A stretch of 64,000 nucleotides of DNA from Streptomyces zagrosensis (lineage in GTDB: Bacteria > Actinomycetota > Actinomycetes > Streptomycetales > Streptomycetaceae), in the NCBI RefSeq assembly GCF_014203645.1, contig NZ_JACHJL010000010.1, positions 62,001 to 126,000 of the forward strand. Reading direction: 5' to 3'. Under the pieces are notes generated by a model that was not told the origin of the DNA, searched no databases, and saw only the letters and a program-made list of their open reading frames with translations. Positions 25,639 through 35,494 of the stretch are shown here, piece by piece. Within the stretch, counting starts at the first letter, position 1. Every line of letters starts with the position of its first letter. The position numbers were made by a program, and so were the translations under genes.

Positions 25639-28600
25639 TCAGTCGCGGTGATCGAACAACGCGAACAGTTCCTCGTCCGTCACCGGCTCGCTCCCCGCCT
25701 CGGCAGCTGCCGCGTCCATGCCGACCGCATGCGCTGCGGACAGCAAGGTGCGGAGCTGGTCCGTGATCTGCTCGTACCCGGCCAGATCCGATGCCGCCGC
25801 CTCGACGGCCGGCCGCAGTCGGGCGAGTTGCGCGGCCACCGAGCCCTTGGAAGCGTCCTCGTCGGCAGCCAACGCCTGCCCCAGATGGGCCGCGAGGGCG
25901 GCCGGCGTGGGGTGTTCGAATGTGGCGGTGGGGGCCAGCCGCACCCCGGTGGTGATGTGCAGGCGGTTACGCAGCTCCACGCCGGCCAGCGAGTCGAACC
26001 CGATCTCCTTGAAGCTACGGTCTGGGTCAACGGCGACGGAGTCGGTATGGCCGAGCACGGCCGCGACCACCTCGCGCACCAGGTCCCCCACTGCGCTCTG
26101 CCGTTGGTCCTCGGGCAGCGCGGCGAGCTGCCGCATCCAGGATTCGGCGGTGTGAGCGCCAGTATCGACGCGCTGGGCCGCCACTCGCCGCACGGGGGCG
26201 CCCACCAGCCCGCGCAACAGGGCGGGGGCGTCTTCGGCGCGGGCCCGGAACCTGGCCAGGTTGAACATCGCCGGTACGAGCAGTGCGTGCGGCGCGGCGA
26301 GTGCGGCATCGAACAGGGCGAGCCCCCGCTCCGCCGTGAGCGGCGTCACCCCGGAGCGGGCCCAACGCGTCAGGCTGGCCTCGGTGAGGGCGCCCCCCAT
26401 GCCCTGGGGCACGTCCCACAGGCCCCAAGCGAGGGAGGTCGCGGGCAGTCCGCGGGCAGCGCGGTAGGCGGCCAGCGCATCCAGAAAGGTGTTCCCCGCG
26501 GCATAATTGGCCTGGCCGGCAGCACCGGTGATGCCTGACAACGAGGAGAAGAGAACAAACGCGGCGAGCCCGCTGCCCTCCGTCAGTCGGTGCAGATTCC
26601 AGGCGGCATCCACCTTGGGCCGCAGCACCGCAGCAAGCCGTTCCTGCGTGAGGGCGGTGAGCGTGCCGTCGTCCACGACCCCAGCCGTGTGTACCACCGC
26701 GGTCAATGGATGCTCGGCCGGCACCGAGGCCAGCAGCGCGGCCAGTGCGTCGGGCTCCGCGACATCAACGGCCACGATGGTCACCCGGGCACCGAGACCG
26801 ACTAGTTCGGCGGTGAGTTCCCGCGCGCCGGGGGCATCGTGGCCCCGACGACTGGCCAGCATCAGATGCCGCACGCCGTGCGCGGTGACCAAGTGCCGGG
26901 CGACCAGCGAGCCAAGCCCTCCGGTCCCGCCGGTGATGAGTACGGTGCCCTCCGGGTCCAGTGCCGCCGACGCGCTACGCCCAAGGGGAGAGCCGCCCAC
27001 CGGGCCCGTGCCGCCGGCCACCGACCCGCACGTCGCCGACGCGCCCACCACCGACCCCATGCCGTTCGCCGGCATCTCACCACCTGGAAGGTCGCCCCCA
27101 TTGCCCCCGCTGCCCCCGTCGCCCCCGCCGTTCCCGTCGCCCCCACGCGAACGCGTCGCAGTGCCCGCCGACATGGCGATGCCCCGTGACGGTGGGGCGG
27201 GGGGCAGCGCCGCACCCGTCCAGGTGTCCGAGCGCACCACACGTGGTACGAACAACTGACCGTCGCGCACGGCGAGTTGGGGCTCTCCACTGGCAACGGC
27301 GGCGGGCAACAGTTCATCGCCGCTCGCTGGTTCGAGATCGACCAGGGTGATCCGGCCCGGGTGCTCGGACTGGACGGAGCGAACGAGCCCCCAGACCGGG
27401 GCCGCCCCAAGCGCGGTCACATCCTCGCCTGGACGGGTGGCGACTGCCCCGGCGGTGGCCACCACCAGATGTGACCGAGTAAATCGGTCGTCACTGAGGA
27501 ACCTCCGCACCAGGCGCAGCGCATGTCCCGCGGTGCGATGGGCGACCGTGACCGGGTCCGCCGCGGCTACCGAATGGCGCACCCTGACCAGGATGGCCTC
27601 GGCACCCACCACGGCGTCGAGGGCATCGGCAGCGGTCTCGGTGGCCGATGCCTCGGCCCCCCGGGACACGCCCGGAGCATCCACACCGGCCCCTGCGTTC
27701 CGCTCTGTGCCACCTCCGGCATCCTCGTGCGGACCCTCCCGCGGTGCCCGGTCGATGGCTTCGCCGCGCTCCGTGCCGTGCGATGCGGCTCCATCCGGCA
27801 GGTCACCATCCGGCATGGCGCCTACGGCCTCCACGAGCGGGGGCCCACCCGTCTCCGGGAGCCGCAGCGGTTCCCAGCCGACCGTATATAGCGGGCCCGC
27901 GTGATCGCGCCCGGTTGGGGCGAGTTGTACCGTGCGTGTCGGGCGCAGGGTGAGCGAGCGCACCGAGGCCACAAGTGCTCCGGTGGTGTCGGCAACCGTG
28001 AGGGCTACGGAGTCCGGGCCTGTGGGCCGTAGATGCGCCCGTAGCTCGGTCGTGCCGCTGGCGTACACCGCTGCGCCGGTCCATGCGAACGGCAGCCGGA
28101 TGGCATCCGGCTCGTCGAGTCGCGTCGCGGCTGCGACAAGCGGGTGGAGTACGGCATCGAGCAGCGCCGGGTGCACCGCACACCGAGCGGCGGACTCGTC
28201 GTGCCCGGTGGGCAACCGCACCTCGATGTAGCGGTCCTGGCCGTGCCGCCAGTGAGCGACGAGATTGCGGAACGTGGGGCCATAGCCGTATCCGAGGTCG
28301 GCCAGTCGGGCATAGATGTCATCCACTGGTTCGGGGACGGCCCCGGCGGGTGGCCATGGTGCCAGCACCTCCTGCGCGTCAGCCGAGGCACCGCCCGGTG
28401 TTTGGCCGAGCGCTCCCGAGGCGTGGCGGGTCCAGGGGCCCGCCTCCTCGTCGGGCCGTTCCGGGCGGGCGTGGATGCTCAATGCCCGGTGGCCGGAGGC
28501 ATCGGGGGCGCCCACGGTGACCTGCACTTGGACAGCACCCAGCGGGGGCAGCGGCAGGGGGGTCTCCAAGGTGAGGTCGGCCACCTGGCCCGCGCCGGAG

Positions 28601-31600
28601 TGCTGTGCGGCTGCGTGGGCGAGTTCCAACAATGCGGTGGCCGGGACGATGACGCGGTCGCCGATGGTGTGGTCGGCCAGCCAGGGGTGGCTGGTCAACG
28701 AAAGACGGCCGGTGAGTAGCCACTCATCGCGGTGGGCGAGCGGAACGGCGGTGGACAGCAGCAGGTGATTCGCCGTCTCAAGTCCCAGGCCGCGGGCGTC
28801 GGTACGCGGCGGCGGAGCGAGCCAGTAATGAGCGCGCTGAAATGCGTAGGTGGGCAGCTCCACCCGGTGCGCTCCGGGGAAGAATGTCGCCCAGTCCACC
28901 GACGCACCCCGTGCATGTGCGCGCGCCAGGCCCATGACGAGCGTCTCGGGTTCGGGGCGGCCGGCGCGCAGGAGGGCAATGGCGGTGGCCGCCGAGCCGG
29001 TGAACGAGTCGGTGGCCATCGCCGTGAGGATCGCGTCCGGACCGACCTCTACGAAGATGGTGGTGCCGCGCTCTTCGAGCAAGCGGACGGCGTCCAGGAA
29101 CCGTACGGTTCCGCGGATCTGCCGCACCCAGTAGTCGGGCGAAGCCACCTCGGCTGCGGTCACCAATCGTCCGGTGACGGTGGACACCAGGGGGCAGGTG
29201 GGCGCCCGGTAGTCGAGGGTGGCGGCCACGGCTCGGAATTGGTCGAGCACCGGGTCCATATGTCGGGAGTGGAAGGCTCGACTGACCCGCAGTCGATGGG
29301 TCTTGCGCCCCCGTTCACGCCAGGTGCCGGCGACCGCCGCGGCGGCGTCCGCGTCCCCGGAGATGACCACGGAGGCGGGCCCGTTGACCGCCGCGATCGA
29401 CAGCCGGTCGGCGTACTCGGCCAGGGATCGCAACACCTCGGCTTCGCCGGCCTCGATGGCGATCACGGCGCCCCCTGCCGGAGCGGCCTGCATCAGTCGG
29501 CCGCGGGCCGCGACCAACACGGCGGCGTCGGCGAGCGGGAGGACTCCGGCGGCGTGCGCGGCGGCGAGTTCGCCGATCGAATGCCCGGCGAGTGCGCCCG
29601 GCCGGAGCCCGTGGTGCTCAAGGAGCCGAAACAACGCCACCTCGAATGCGAACAGCGCTGGCTGGGTGTACGTCGTCTGGTGCAGTGCGGCGTCCTCAAC
29701 GGGGCCGGCCACTTCCTCGTCCGTGGCCCGCGAGGTGTGCTCACTGGTGAAGATCACCTCACGCAGCGGACGCTCAAGGTGCGGGTCCAGCGCGGCACAC
29801 ACGGCGTCCAGGGCCTGCGCGAACACCGGGTAGCTCGCGTACAGTTCCCGGCCCATGCCCACGCGTTGGGCGCCTTGGCCGGTGAAGAGAAATGCCGTGG
29901 CGCCCGGCCGGGAGGCGGCTTCGCGAGCCACGTTCGGCGATGTGCGCCCTTGTGCCAGCGCGTCCAGACCGGCATGGAAGTCGGCACGGTCGGCGCCGGT
30001 GATGATCGCGCGTTGTTCGTAGCCCGTACGGGTCGTGACGAGTGAGTACCCAATGTCCGCCGGGCTTGCGTTGGGTCGGTCGGTGAGGAACTCCCGCAGC
30101 CGTGCCGCCTGTTGCCTGAGTGCGCCGTCACTGCGGGCCGAGACCAACCAGGGCACTGGCCCGCTGGGCAAGGGCGGGACTGCGGGCTGTGCGGGCTCGC
30201 TACTCGTGGCCGGGTCAGTGGGCTGTGCCCCGTAGGATGCCGCGCGCCGCGCGTGGGGCCCGGGGGCGGCCGGCGGTTCCTCGATCACCACATGCGCGTT
30301 GGTACCGCTGATTCCGAACGAGGAGACAACCGCGCGGCGTGGCCGACCGGTACGTGGCCACTGCCGCGCCTCGGTGAGCAGGGCGACGGCCCCCGTGTCC
30401 CAGTTGACGTGCGGGGACGGCTCCCGAGCGTGCAGCGTCTTGGGCAGTACGCCGTGCCGCATGGCCTGGACCATCTTGATGATGCCGCCGACCCCGGCGG
30501 CCGATTGGGTGTGGCCCACGTTGGACTTGAGCGATCCAAGAAAAACCGGTTCCGCACCGCGCCGGTTTCGACCGTAAGTGGCAAGGACGGCCTCGGCCTC
30601 GATGGGGTCGCCGAGCGCGGTGCCAGTGCCGTGTGCTTCTACCGCGTCGATATCGCCGGCCGTCAGGCGGGCGTCGGCCAGGGCCTGATGAATGACGCGC
30701 TGCTGGGAGGGACCGTTGGGGGCGGTGAGGCCGTTGGATGCGCCGTCCTGGTTCACTGCGGTGCCGCGCACCAGGGCGAGCACCCGGTGGCCGTTGCGGT
30801 GCGCATCTCGAACGCGTTCGAGCATCAGCAGCCCGGCGCCCTCGGCCCAGCCGGTGCCGTCTGCGCCTGCGCCGAAGGGCTTGCATCGCCCATCGGGTGA
30901 CAGCCCGCGCTGCCGAGAGAATTCGAGGAACATCCCGGGTGTGGCCATGACGGTTACGCCGCCCGCCAGGGCCAGTTCTGTCTCGCCTTGGCGCAGTGAG
31001 CGGACCGCGATATGGAGGGCGACCAGCGAGGACGAGCAGGCGGTGTCCACCGTTATGGCCGGTCCGGTCAGTCCCAGGTGGTAGGCGATGCGGCCGGAGA
31101 GGACGCTGGTGTGCCCGCCGGTCAACAGGTGCCCCTCGATGCCTTCGGGGGCATCGTGCATGCGCGGACCGTAGTCTAAGCCGGTGCCGCCGATGAAGAC
31201 GCCGGTGGCGCTGCCGTACAGCGAGTTGGGGTCGATTCCAGTCCGCTCCGCCGCCTCCCATGCGGTTTCCAGGAGCAGCCGCTGCTGTGGGTCCATGGCC
31301 AAGGCTTCTCGGGGTGAGATGCCGAAGAACCCCGCATCGAAGGCGCCCGCGTCGTGCAGGAACCCGCCCTGGCGGGCATAACTCTTGCCGGTGCGCTCCG
31401 GGTCCGGGTCGTACAGGGCCTCGTCCCAGCCGCGGCCCGATGGGAAGCCGGAGATGACGTCCTTGCCATCGGCGACCAGCCGCCACAGATCGTCGGGAGA
31501 GAAGACATCGCCCGGGTAGCGGCAGGCCATGCCGACGATGGCGATCTCATCACCATCGGTGTCGGCGGTGCCAGCGGTGTCGGTGATATCAGCGCTGACA

Positions 31601-34600
31601 GTGTGATGAGCGGTGTCGGTGTTACTAGCGGTGTTACCGGCGGTCTTCGTGTCGCTGGTGGCGCCGGTGGTCAGCGCGGCCCTCGGGCGGGGTACGACGG
31701 ACGGGAGTGGCTCGCCTCGTGCCCCTTCGTCCAGCGCGGTCGTCAGGTGCCGCTCCAGCTCCGCGATGGTGGGGTAGTCAAAGAGCAGCGACGAGGGCAG
31801 CCGGAGCCCGGTGGCCCGGCCGAGCCGGTTCCGTAGATCGACAGCTCCCAGTGAGTCGAAGCCCAGATCCTTGAAGGTCCGGCGGGCGTCCCCGTCCTCC
31901 GGCTCGTACGCGAGGACCTGGGCGACATGGGCGCGCAGCAGCTCGGCCACGGAGCGGCGGCGTTCCTCCGCGTCCGCGCTGGCAAGCCCGGCACGCAGTG
32001 GGCCTTCGTCCCGGTCCGGCTCGTCGAACAGAGCACTGCTGTGCTGGCCCGGCCAGTAGCGCTGCCGCTGGAACGCGTAGGTGGGAAGGTCGGTGCGGGT
32101 GGCGTCGGTGCCGTGAAACGGGACGGTCCAATCGACGGCGACGCCGTGCACATATGCCTCGGCGAGCGAGGTCAAAAAGCGGCACGGTCCGCTTTGGCCG
32201 CGGCGAAGCGAGCTGACGGCCACGGTGTGTTCGGCGCCGCGCGCCTCGGCGCTCTGCTCAATACCGTGCACGAGTACGGGATGCGGGGAGAGCTCGATGA
32301 ACACGGCGTCGCCCGCGTCGAGCACGGTGCCGACCATCTGCGCGAAGCGGACCGTCTGGCGCACGTTCTGGTACCAGTAATCGGGGCCTAACTCAGTACC
32401 GTCCAACGGCCCGGCCGTGACCGTGGAGTAGAAGGGGATCGTGGCAGTACACGGTGTGATGCCGGCGAGCGCCTTGGGCAACTGGTCTTTGATCTGCTCG
32501 ACTTGGGCGGAGTGGGACGCGTAGTCCACGGGAATCCTGCGGGCGCGGATGCCCTCGTCGGCGCACTGCGCGAGCAGGTTCTCCACGGCATCGGCTTCGC
32601 CCGAGACGACGACGGAGGCGGGGCCGTTGACGGTCGCAAGAAACAGCCGGCCATCCCAGGCCGCGATCCGCTCGGTGGCCTGGTCGGCGCTCTGGGCCAG
32701 AGAGGCCATGGCGCCGTGTCCCGTGAGGGCACCGATCAACTGTGAGCGGATGGACACCACGCGGGCCGCGTCCCGTAGCGACAGGGCGCCGGCCACACAC
32801 GCCGCGGCGGTCTCGCCCTGGGACGCTCCGATGACCGCCGATGGCACCACTCCGTGTGCCTGCCACAAGGCAGCCAGGGAGACCATCACGGCGAAGAGCG
32901 CGGGCTGCACAACGTCCACCCGCGCCAGCGATGGCGCGCTGGGGGCCTGCCGCAACACCTCTTCCAGGTCCCAGTCAACGAACTCGGCTAGCGCTTCGGC
33001 GCATTCGGCCATGCGCTGGGCGAAGGCGGGCGCGTGGTCCCACAGTTCGATGGCCATGCCGGCCCACTGCGATCCCTGGCCAGGGAAGACGAAGATCACG
33101 CGCCTTCCTGCCGGTCCCGTGCCGTACGCGGGTGGCTCGATCAGCTCGGGGGCAGGCTCACCGCGCGCCAGTGCGCCGAGCGCGGAGGTGAAGGCGGCGG
33201 GGTGATCGGCAATGACGACGGCCCGGTGTTCCAAGGCGGTCCGACCGGCGGCCAGCGACCAGCCGACGTCCCGGGCGCGCGGCGCTGGCTCGCGGGCCAC
33301 CCGTTCGGCCAGACACTCCGCCTGGGCGCGCAGGGCTCGATGGCCGCGGCCGGACAGCACCCAGGGCAGACACACGGGCTCAGCGGCCAGGGCTGGTTTC
33401 CCGTCGCCAACGGGTGCTGTGCGGGTGACGATCGGCGGCGGAATCGCACCGCGCGCCGGCGCGTGTGGTGCTTCGCTCACCACCACATGACAGTTGGTGC
33501 CCCCCATGCCGAATGCGCTCACTCCGGCCACCAGCGGGCGGTCCTGGTGGGGCCAGGGCGTCAGATCGCGCTGTACGGCGATGCCGAGTTCGGTGAGTGG
33601 GATGCCGGGGTGCGGGGTCTGGAAGTTGAGGCTGGGTGGAAGCTGGCGATGGTGGAGGCTCAGCAGCGTCTTCAGCAATCCGACGATCCCGGCGGAGCCC
33701 TCCAGGTGCCCGACGTTGGTCTTGGCCGAGCCGACGAGGAGCGGGCTGTGCGAGGGGCGCCCGGCCCCGAGCGCTGCGCCGAGCGCTGCGGCCTCGATCG
33801 GGTCGCCAACGGGCGTGCCGGTGCCGTGCAGTTCGACGTATTGGGCGTCGGCGGGGGCCAGTCCCGCGCGGGCGTAGGCCCGGCGCAGCACCTGTTCCTG
33901 CGCGGCCTGGCTGGGGACGGTCAGACCGGTGGACGCGCCGTCGTTGTTGACGGCGCTGCCGCGGACGACGCCGTAGATGCGGTTGCCGTCGGCGAAGGCG
34001 CGACCGAGTGGTTTGAGGACCGCTACGCCGCCGCCTTCGCCCCGTACGTAGCCGTTGGCGCGGGCGTCGAACACATAGCAGCGGCCATCCGGCGACAGCG
34101 CGCCGAGTCGCTCCGATGTCAGCGTGCTGTCGCTGGTGAGGATGAGGTTGACGCCACCGATGAGGGCGAGGTCCGACTCTCCTGTGGACAGGCTGGCGCA
34201 GGCGAGGTGGGCGGCGACCAGGGACGAGGACTGGCCTGCGTCGAGCGTGAGGCTCGGGCCGCGCAGACCAAGGAGGTAGGACACCCGGTTGGCGAGCAGG
34301 CTGCGGTGGGTGCCGGTCATGGAGTGCCGGGAGACGGATGCCGGGTCGCCGCGGTGCAGCACTGTGGCGTAGTCGCCCCACATGGCGCCCACGTACACCC
34401 CGGTCTGGCTGTCACGAAGGCTGGCGGCGACGATCCCGGCGTCTTCCAGGGCCTCCCAGGCCAGTTCGAGCATCAGCCGCTGCTGGGGGTCCATCGCCAC
34501 GGCCTCCCGCGGCGAGATACCGAAGAATGCCGGGTCGAAGGCATCCACTCGATCCAGGTATCCGGCGATGGGACCGGTCTGCTCGCCGCTGGCAGCCGAG

Positions 34601-34767
34601 AAGGAACCGGCTCGGCCGCGCTCTGCCGAAGGCTGGCCAATGGCGTGTTCACCGTCGCGAAGCAGTTGCCAAAAAGCGCTGGGCCCAGGGGCCCCGGGCA
34701 GTCGGCATGCCAACCCGACGACCGCGACCCATTCTTCTTGTGATCCGCCTGTCGATCCGCCCGTCAC
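25639..34767 (-). CDS. Modular type I PKS (PKS A), KSQ loading module plus one module
   Basis: A 3042-residue chain-starting PKS. Domains: KSQ about 10-435 (Gln179 in DAGQSSSLV; His motifs HGTGT and KTNVGH present), AT about 545-850 (GASQGE Ser649 in place of GHSQGE, YASH at 749, methylmalonyl-type), ACP (Ser972); KS about 1070-1490 (Cys1244), AT about 1635-1935 (GHSIGE Ser1730, RAFH at 1830, malonyl-type), DH about 1990-2270 (His2033 in HTIGDRVIVP), KR about 2595-2790 (GVVDD, B-type; Tyr2755 in QANYAAGN), ACP (Ser2926), tail ending TDEELFALFDHRD. Predicted output is a propionyl starter extended by acetate to an alpha,beta-unsaturated acyl-ACP. GTG 34767 has a perfect GGAGGAG six bases upstream. 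In-frame TTA codons are present at residues 793 and 1197. The tail differs from those of B and C, so its partner is probably outside the window. Confidence 0.96.
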   Translation of the reverse strand: MTGGSTGGSQEEWVAVVGLACRLPGAPGPSAFWQLLRDGEHAIGQPSAERGRAGSFSAASGEQTGPIAGYLDRVDAFDPAFFGISPREAVAMDPQQRLMLELAWEALEDAGIVAASLRDSQTGVYVGAMWGDYATVLHRGDPASVSRHSMTGTHRSLLANRVSYLLGLRGPSLTLDAGQSSSLVAAHLACASLSTGESDLALIGGVNLILTSDSTLTSERLGALSPDGRCYVFDARANGYVRGEGGGVAVLKPLGRAFADGNRIYGVVRGSAVNNDGASTGLTVPSQAAQEQVLRRAYARAGLAPADAQYVELHGTGTPVGDPIEAAALGAALGAGRPSHSPLLVGSAKTNVGHLEGSAGIVGLLKTLLSLHHRQLPPSLNFQTPHPGIPLTELGIAVQRDLTPWPHQDRPLVAGVSAFGMGGTNCHVVVSEAPHAPARGAIPPPIVTRTAPVGDGKPALAAEPVCLPWVLSGRGHRALRAQAECLAERVAREPAPRARDVGWSLAAGRTALEHRAVVIADHPAAFTSALGALARGEPAPELIEPPAYGTGPAGRRVIFVFPGQGSQWAGMAIELWDHAPAFAQRMAECAEALAEFVDWDLEEVLRQAPSAPSLARVDVVQPALFAVMVSLAALWQAHGVVPSAVIGASQGETAAACVAGALSLRDAARVVSIRSQLIGALTGHGAMASLAQSADQATERIAAWDGRLFLATVNGPASVVVSGEADAVENLLAQCADEGIRARRIPVDYASHSAQVEQIKDQLPKALAGITPCTATIPFYSTVTAGPLDGTELGPDYWYQNVRQTVRFAQMVGTVLDAGDAVFIELSPHPVLVHGIEQSAEARGAEHTVAVSSLRRGQSGPCRFLTSLAEAYVHGVAVDWTVPFHGTDATRTDLPTYAFQRQRYWPGQHSSALFDEPDRDEGPLRAGLASADAEERRRSVAELLRAHVAQVLAYEPEDGDARRTFKDLGFDSLGAVDLRNRLGRATGLRLPSSLLFDYPTIAELERHLTTALDEGARGEPLPSVVPRPRAALTTGATSDTKTAGNTASNTDTAHHTVSADITDTAGTADTDGDEIAIVGMACRYPGDVFSPDDLWRLVADGKDVISGFPSGRGWDEALYDPDPERTGKSYARQGGFLHDAGAFDAGFFGISPREALAMDPQQRLLLETAWEAAERTGIDPNSLYGSATGVFIGGTGLDYGPRMHDAPEGIEGHLLTGGHTSVLSGRIAYHLGLTGPAITVDTACSSSLVALHIAVRSLRQGETELALAGGVTVMATPGMFLEFSRQRGLSPDGRCKPFGAGADGTGWAEGAGLLMLERVRDAHRNGHRVLALVRGTAVNQDGASNGLTAPNGPSQQRVIHQALADARLTAGDIDAVEAHGTGTALGDPIEAEAVLATYGRNRRGAEPVFLGSLKSNVGHTQSAAGVGGIIKMVQAMRHGVLPKTLHAREPSPHVNWDTGAVALLTEARQWPRTGRPRRAVVSSFGISGTNAHVVIEEPPAAPGPHARRAASYGAQPTDPATSSEPAQPAVPPLPSGPVPWLVSARSDGALRQQAARLREFLTDRPNASPADIGYSLVTTRTGYEQRAIITGADRADFHAGLDALAQGRTSPNVAREAASRPGATAFLFTGQGAQRVGMGRELYASYPVFAQALDAVCAALDPHLERPLREVIFTSEHTSRATDEEVAGPVEDAALHQTTYTQPALFAFEVALFRLLEHHGLRPGALAGHSIGELAAAHAAGVLPLADAAVLVAARGRLMQAAPAGGAVIAIEAGEAEVLRSLAEYADRLSIAAVNGPASVVISGDADAAAAVAGTWRERGRKTHRLRVSRAFHSRHMDPVLDQFRAVAATLDYRAPTCPLVSTVTGRLVTAAEVASPDYWVRQIRGTVRFLDAVRLLEERGTTIFVEVGPDAILTAMATDSFTGSAATAIALLRAGRPEPETLVMGLARAHARGASVDWATFFPGAHRVELPTYAFQRAHYWLAPPPRTDARGLGLETANHLLLSTAVPLAHRDEWLLTGRLSLTSHPWLADHTIGDRVIVPATALLELAHAAAQHSGAGQVADLTLETPLPLPPLGAVQVQVTVGAPDASGHRALSIHARPERPDEEAGPWTRHASGALGQTPGGASADAQEVLAPWPPAGAVPEPVDDIYARLADLGYGYGPTFRNLVAHWRHGQDRYIEVRLPTGHDESAARCAVHPALLDAVLHPLVAAATRLDEPDAIRLPFAWTGAAVYASGTTELRAHLRPTGPDSVALTVADTTGALVASVRSLTLRPTRTVQLAPTGRDHAGPLYTVGWEPLRLPETGGPPLVEAVGAMPDGDLPDGAASHGTERGEAIDRAPREGPHEDAGGGTERNAGAGVDAPGVSRGAEASATETAADALDAVVGAEAILVRVRHSVAAADPVTVAHRTAGHALRLVRRFLSDDRFTRSHLVVATAGAVATRPGEDVTALGAAPVWGLVRSVQSEHPGRITLVDLEPASGDELLPAAVASGEPQLAVRDGQLFVPRVVRSDTWTGAALPPAPPSRGIAMSAGTATRSRGGDGNGGGDGGSGGNGGDLPGGEMPANGMGSVVGASATCGSVAGGTGPVGGSPLGRSASAALDPEGTVLITGGTGGLGSLVARHLVTAHGVRHLMLASRRGHDAPGARELTAELVGLGARVTIVAVDVAEPDALAALLASVPAEHPLTAVVHTAGVVDDGTLTALTQERLAAVLRPKVDAAWNLHRLTEGSGLAAFVLFSSLSGITGAAGQANYAAGNTFLDALAAYRAARGLPATSLAWGLWDVPQGMGGALTEASLTRWARSGVTPLTAERGLALFDAALAAPHALLVPAMFNLARFRARAEDAPALLRGLVGAPVRRVAAQRVDTGAHTAESWMRQLAALPEDQRQSAVGDLVREVVAAVLGHTDSVAVDPDRSFKEIGFDSLAGVELRNRLHITTGVRLAPTATFEHPTPAALAAHLGQALAADEDASKGSVAAQLARLRPAVEAAASDLAGYEQITDQLRTLLSAAHAVGMDAAAAEAGSEPVTDEELFALFDHRD

Positions 34768-35494
34768 CGAAAGCTCCTCCCCCGCCACACTGTGGGCAGA
34801 GGCTGACAAGCCGGGCCCCGTGGCCCACGCGCCGTAGCACGGTCGTCTGGCTGCTCGGTGATCGGCTGTCAGCTCTCCACGGATCACCCCAACTCCCCGA
34901 GGTGATCACTCTATGCCCCCAGATGATCACACAGAGACAGAAGGAATCTCGCCCCTGCGGCTGGATTTCGATGGCAAGTTGACCAACACGCCGAGTGATG
35001 GGTCACCCACACGAGGTAGCTATGGGGTAAGCATGCCCGCGCTTGAGGGCCTTCGACTTTTCGGCCGCGCGAGGCGCGCGTCGATCCGCGGCTCGACGCC
35101 CACCGCCATGCGGGTGCAGGCTCCGGCAGGCTGCGCGCGGTCCGGCCTACGCACCAGTGCGTACGCCCGTGCCCGCGCGTTCGACCTCCTCGGCGCGATG
35201 CCCTCGCCGTCCGCCCCGTGCCGGACGACGAGCACACCGCCGCCATTGGCATCCGCACCGCAACAGAACACCCGGCCAGCGCCAGTTCGCCGCCCCAACC
35301 CGGCCGGCCCGACACCTACCGCCCCAAGCCACGGGGCGATGAGGGGTCAACTGCTGGGGCGCTGAGACGAGTTACGTGTCACGATGAGGAACACCGATCC
35401 GGATACTGCTACATATCGCGGTAAGGCCGCAAGAGGACCGACGACCTGACGCAGCCCGACAGGGCTGGGAAAGTGCTGCGCTACGGTGCAGCTC
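34768..35494. promoter_or_regulatory. Divergent intergenic region between PKS A and the IclR gene
   Basis: About 730 nt with no convincing gene; several short open frames on both strands lack protein-like composition. An inverted repeat with arms GATCACC (34882-34888) and GGTGATC (34901-34907), spacer 12 nt, lies 115-140 nt upstream of the PKS A start. Two more TGATC-type half sites are nearby (34856-34863 and 34922-34930). This cluster is a candidate operator for PKS A. A degraded gene at 35040-35420 cannot be excluded. Confidence 0.45.

Noticed and set aside
34913..35365. 150-codon plus-strand frame upstream of the IclR gene
   Set aside because: No ribosome binding site, and composition drifts to Pro/Ala/Arg. 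Could be a decayed gene, but not supportable.
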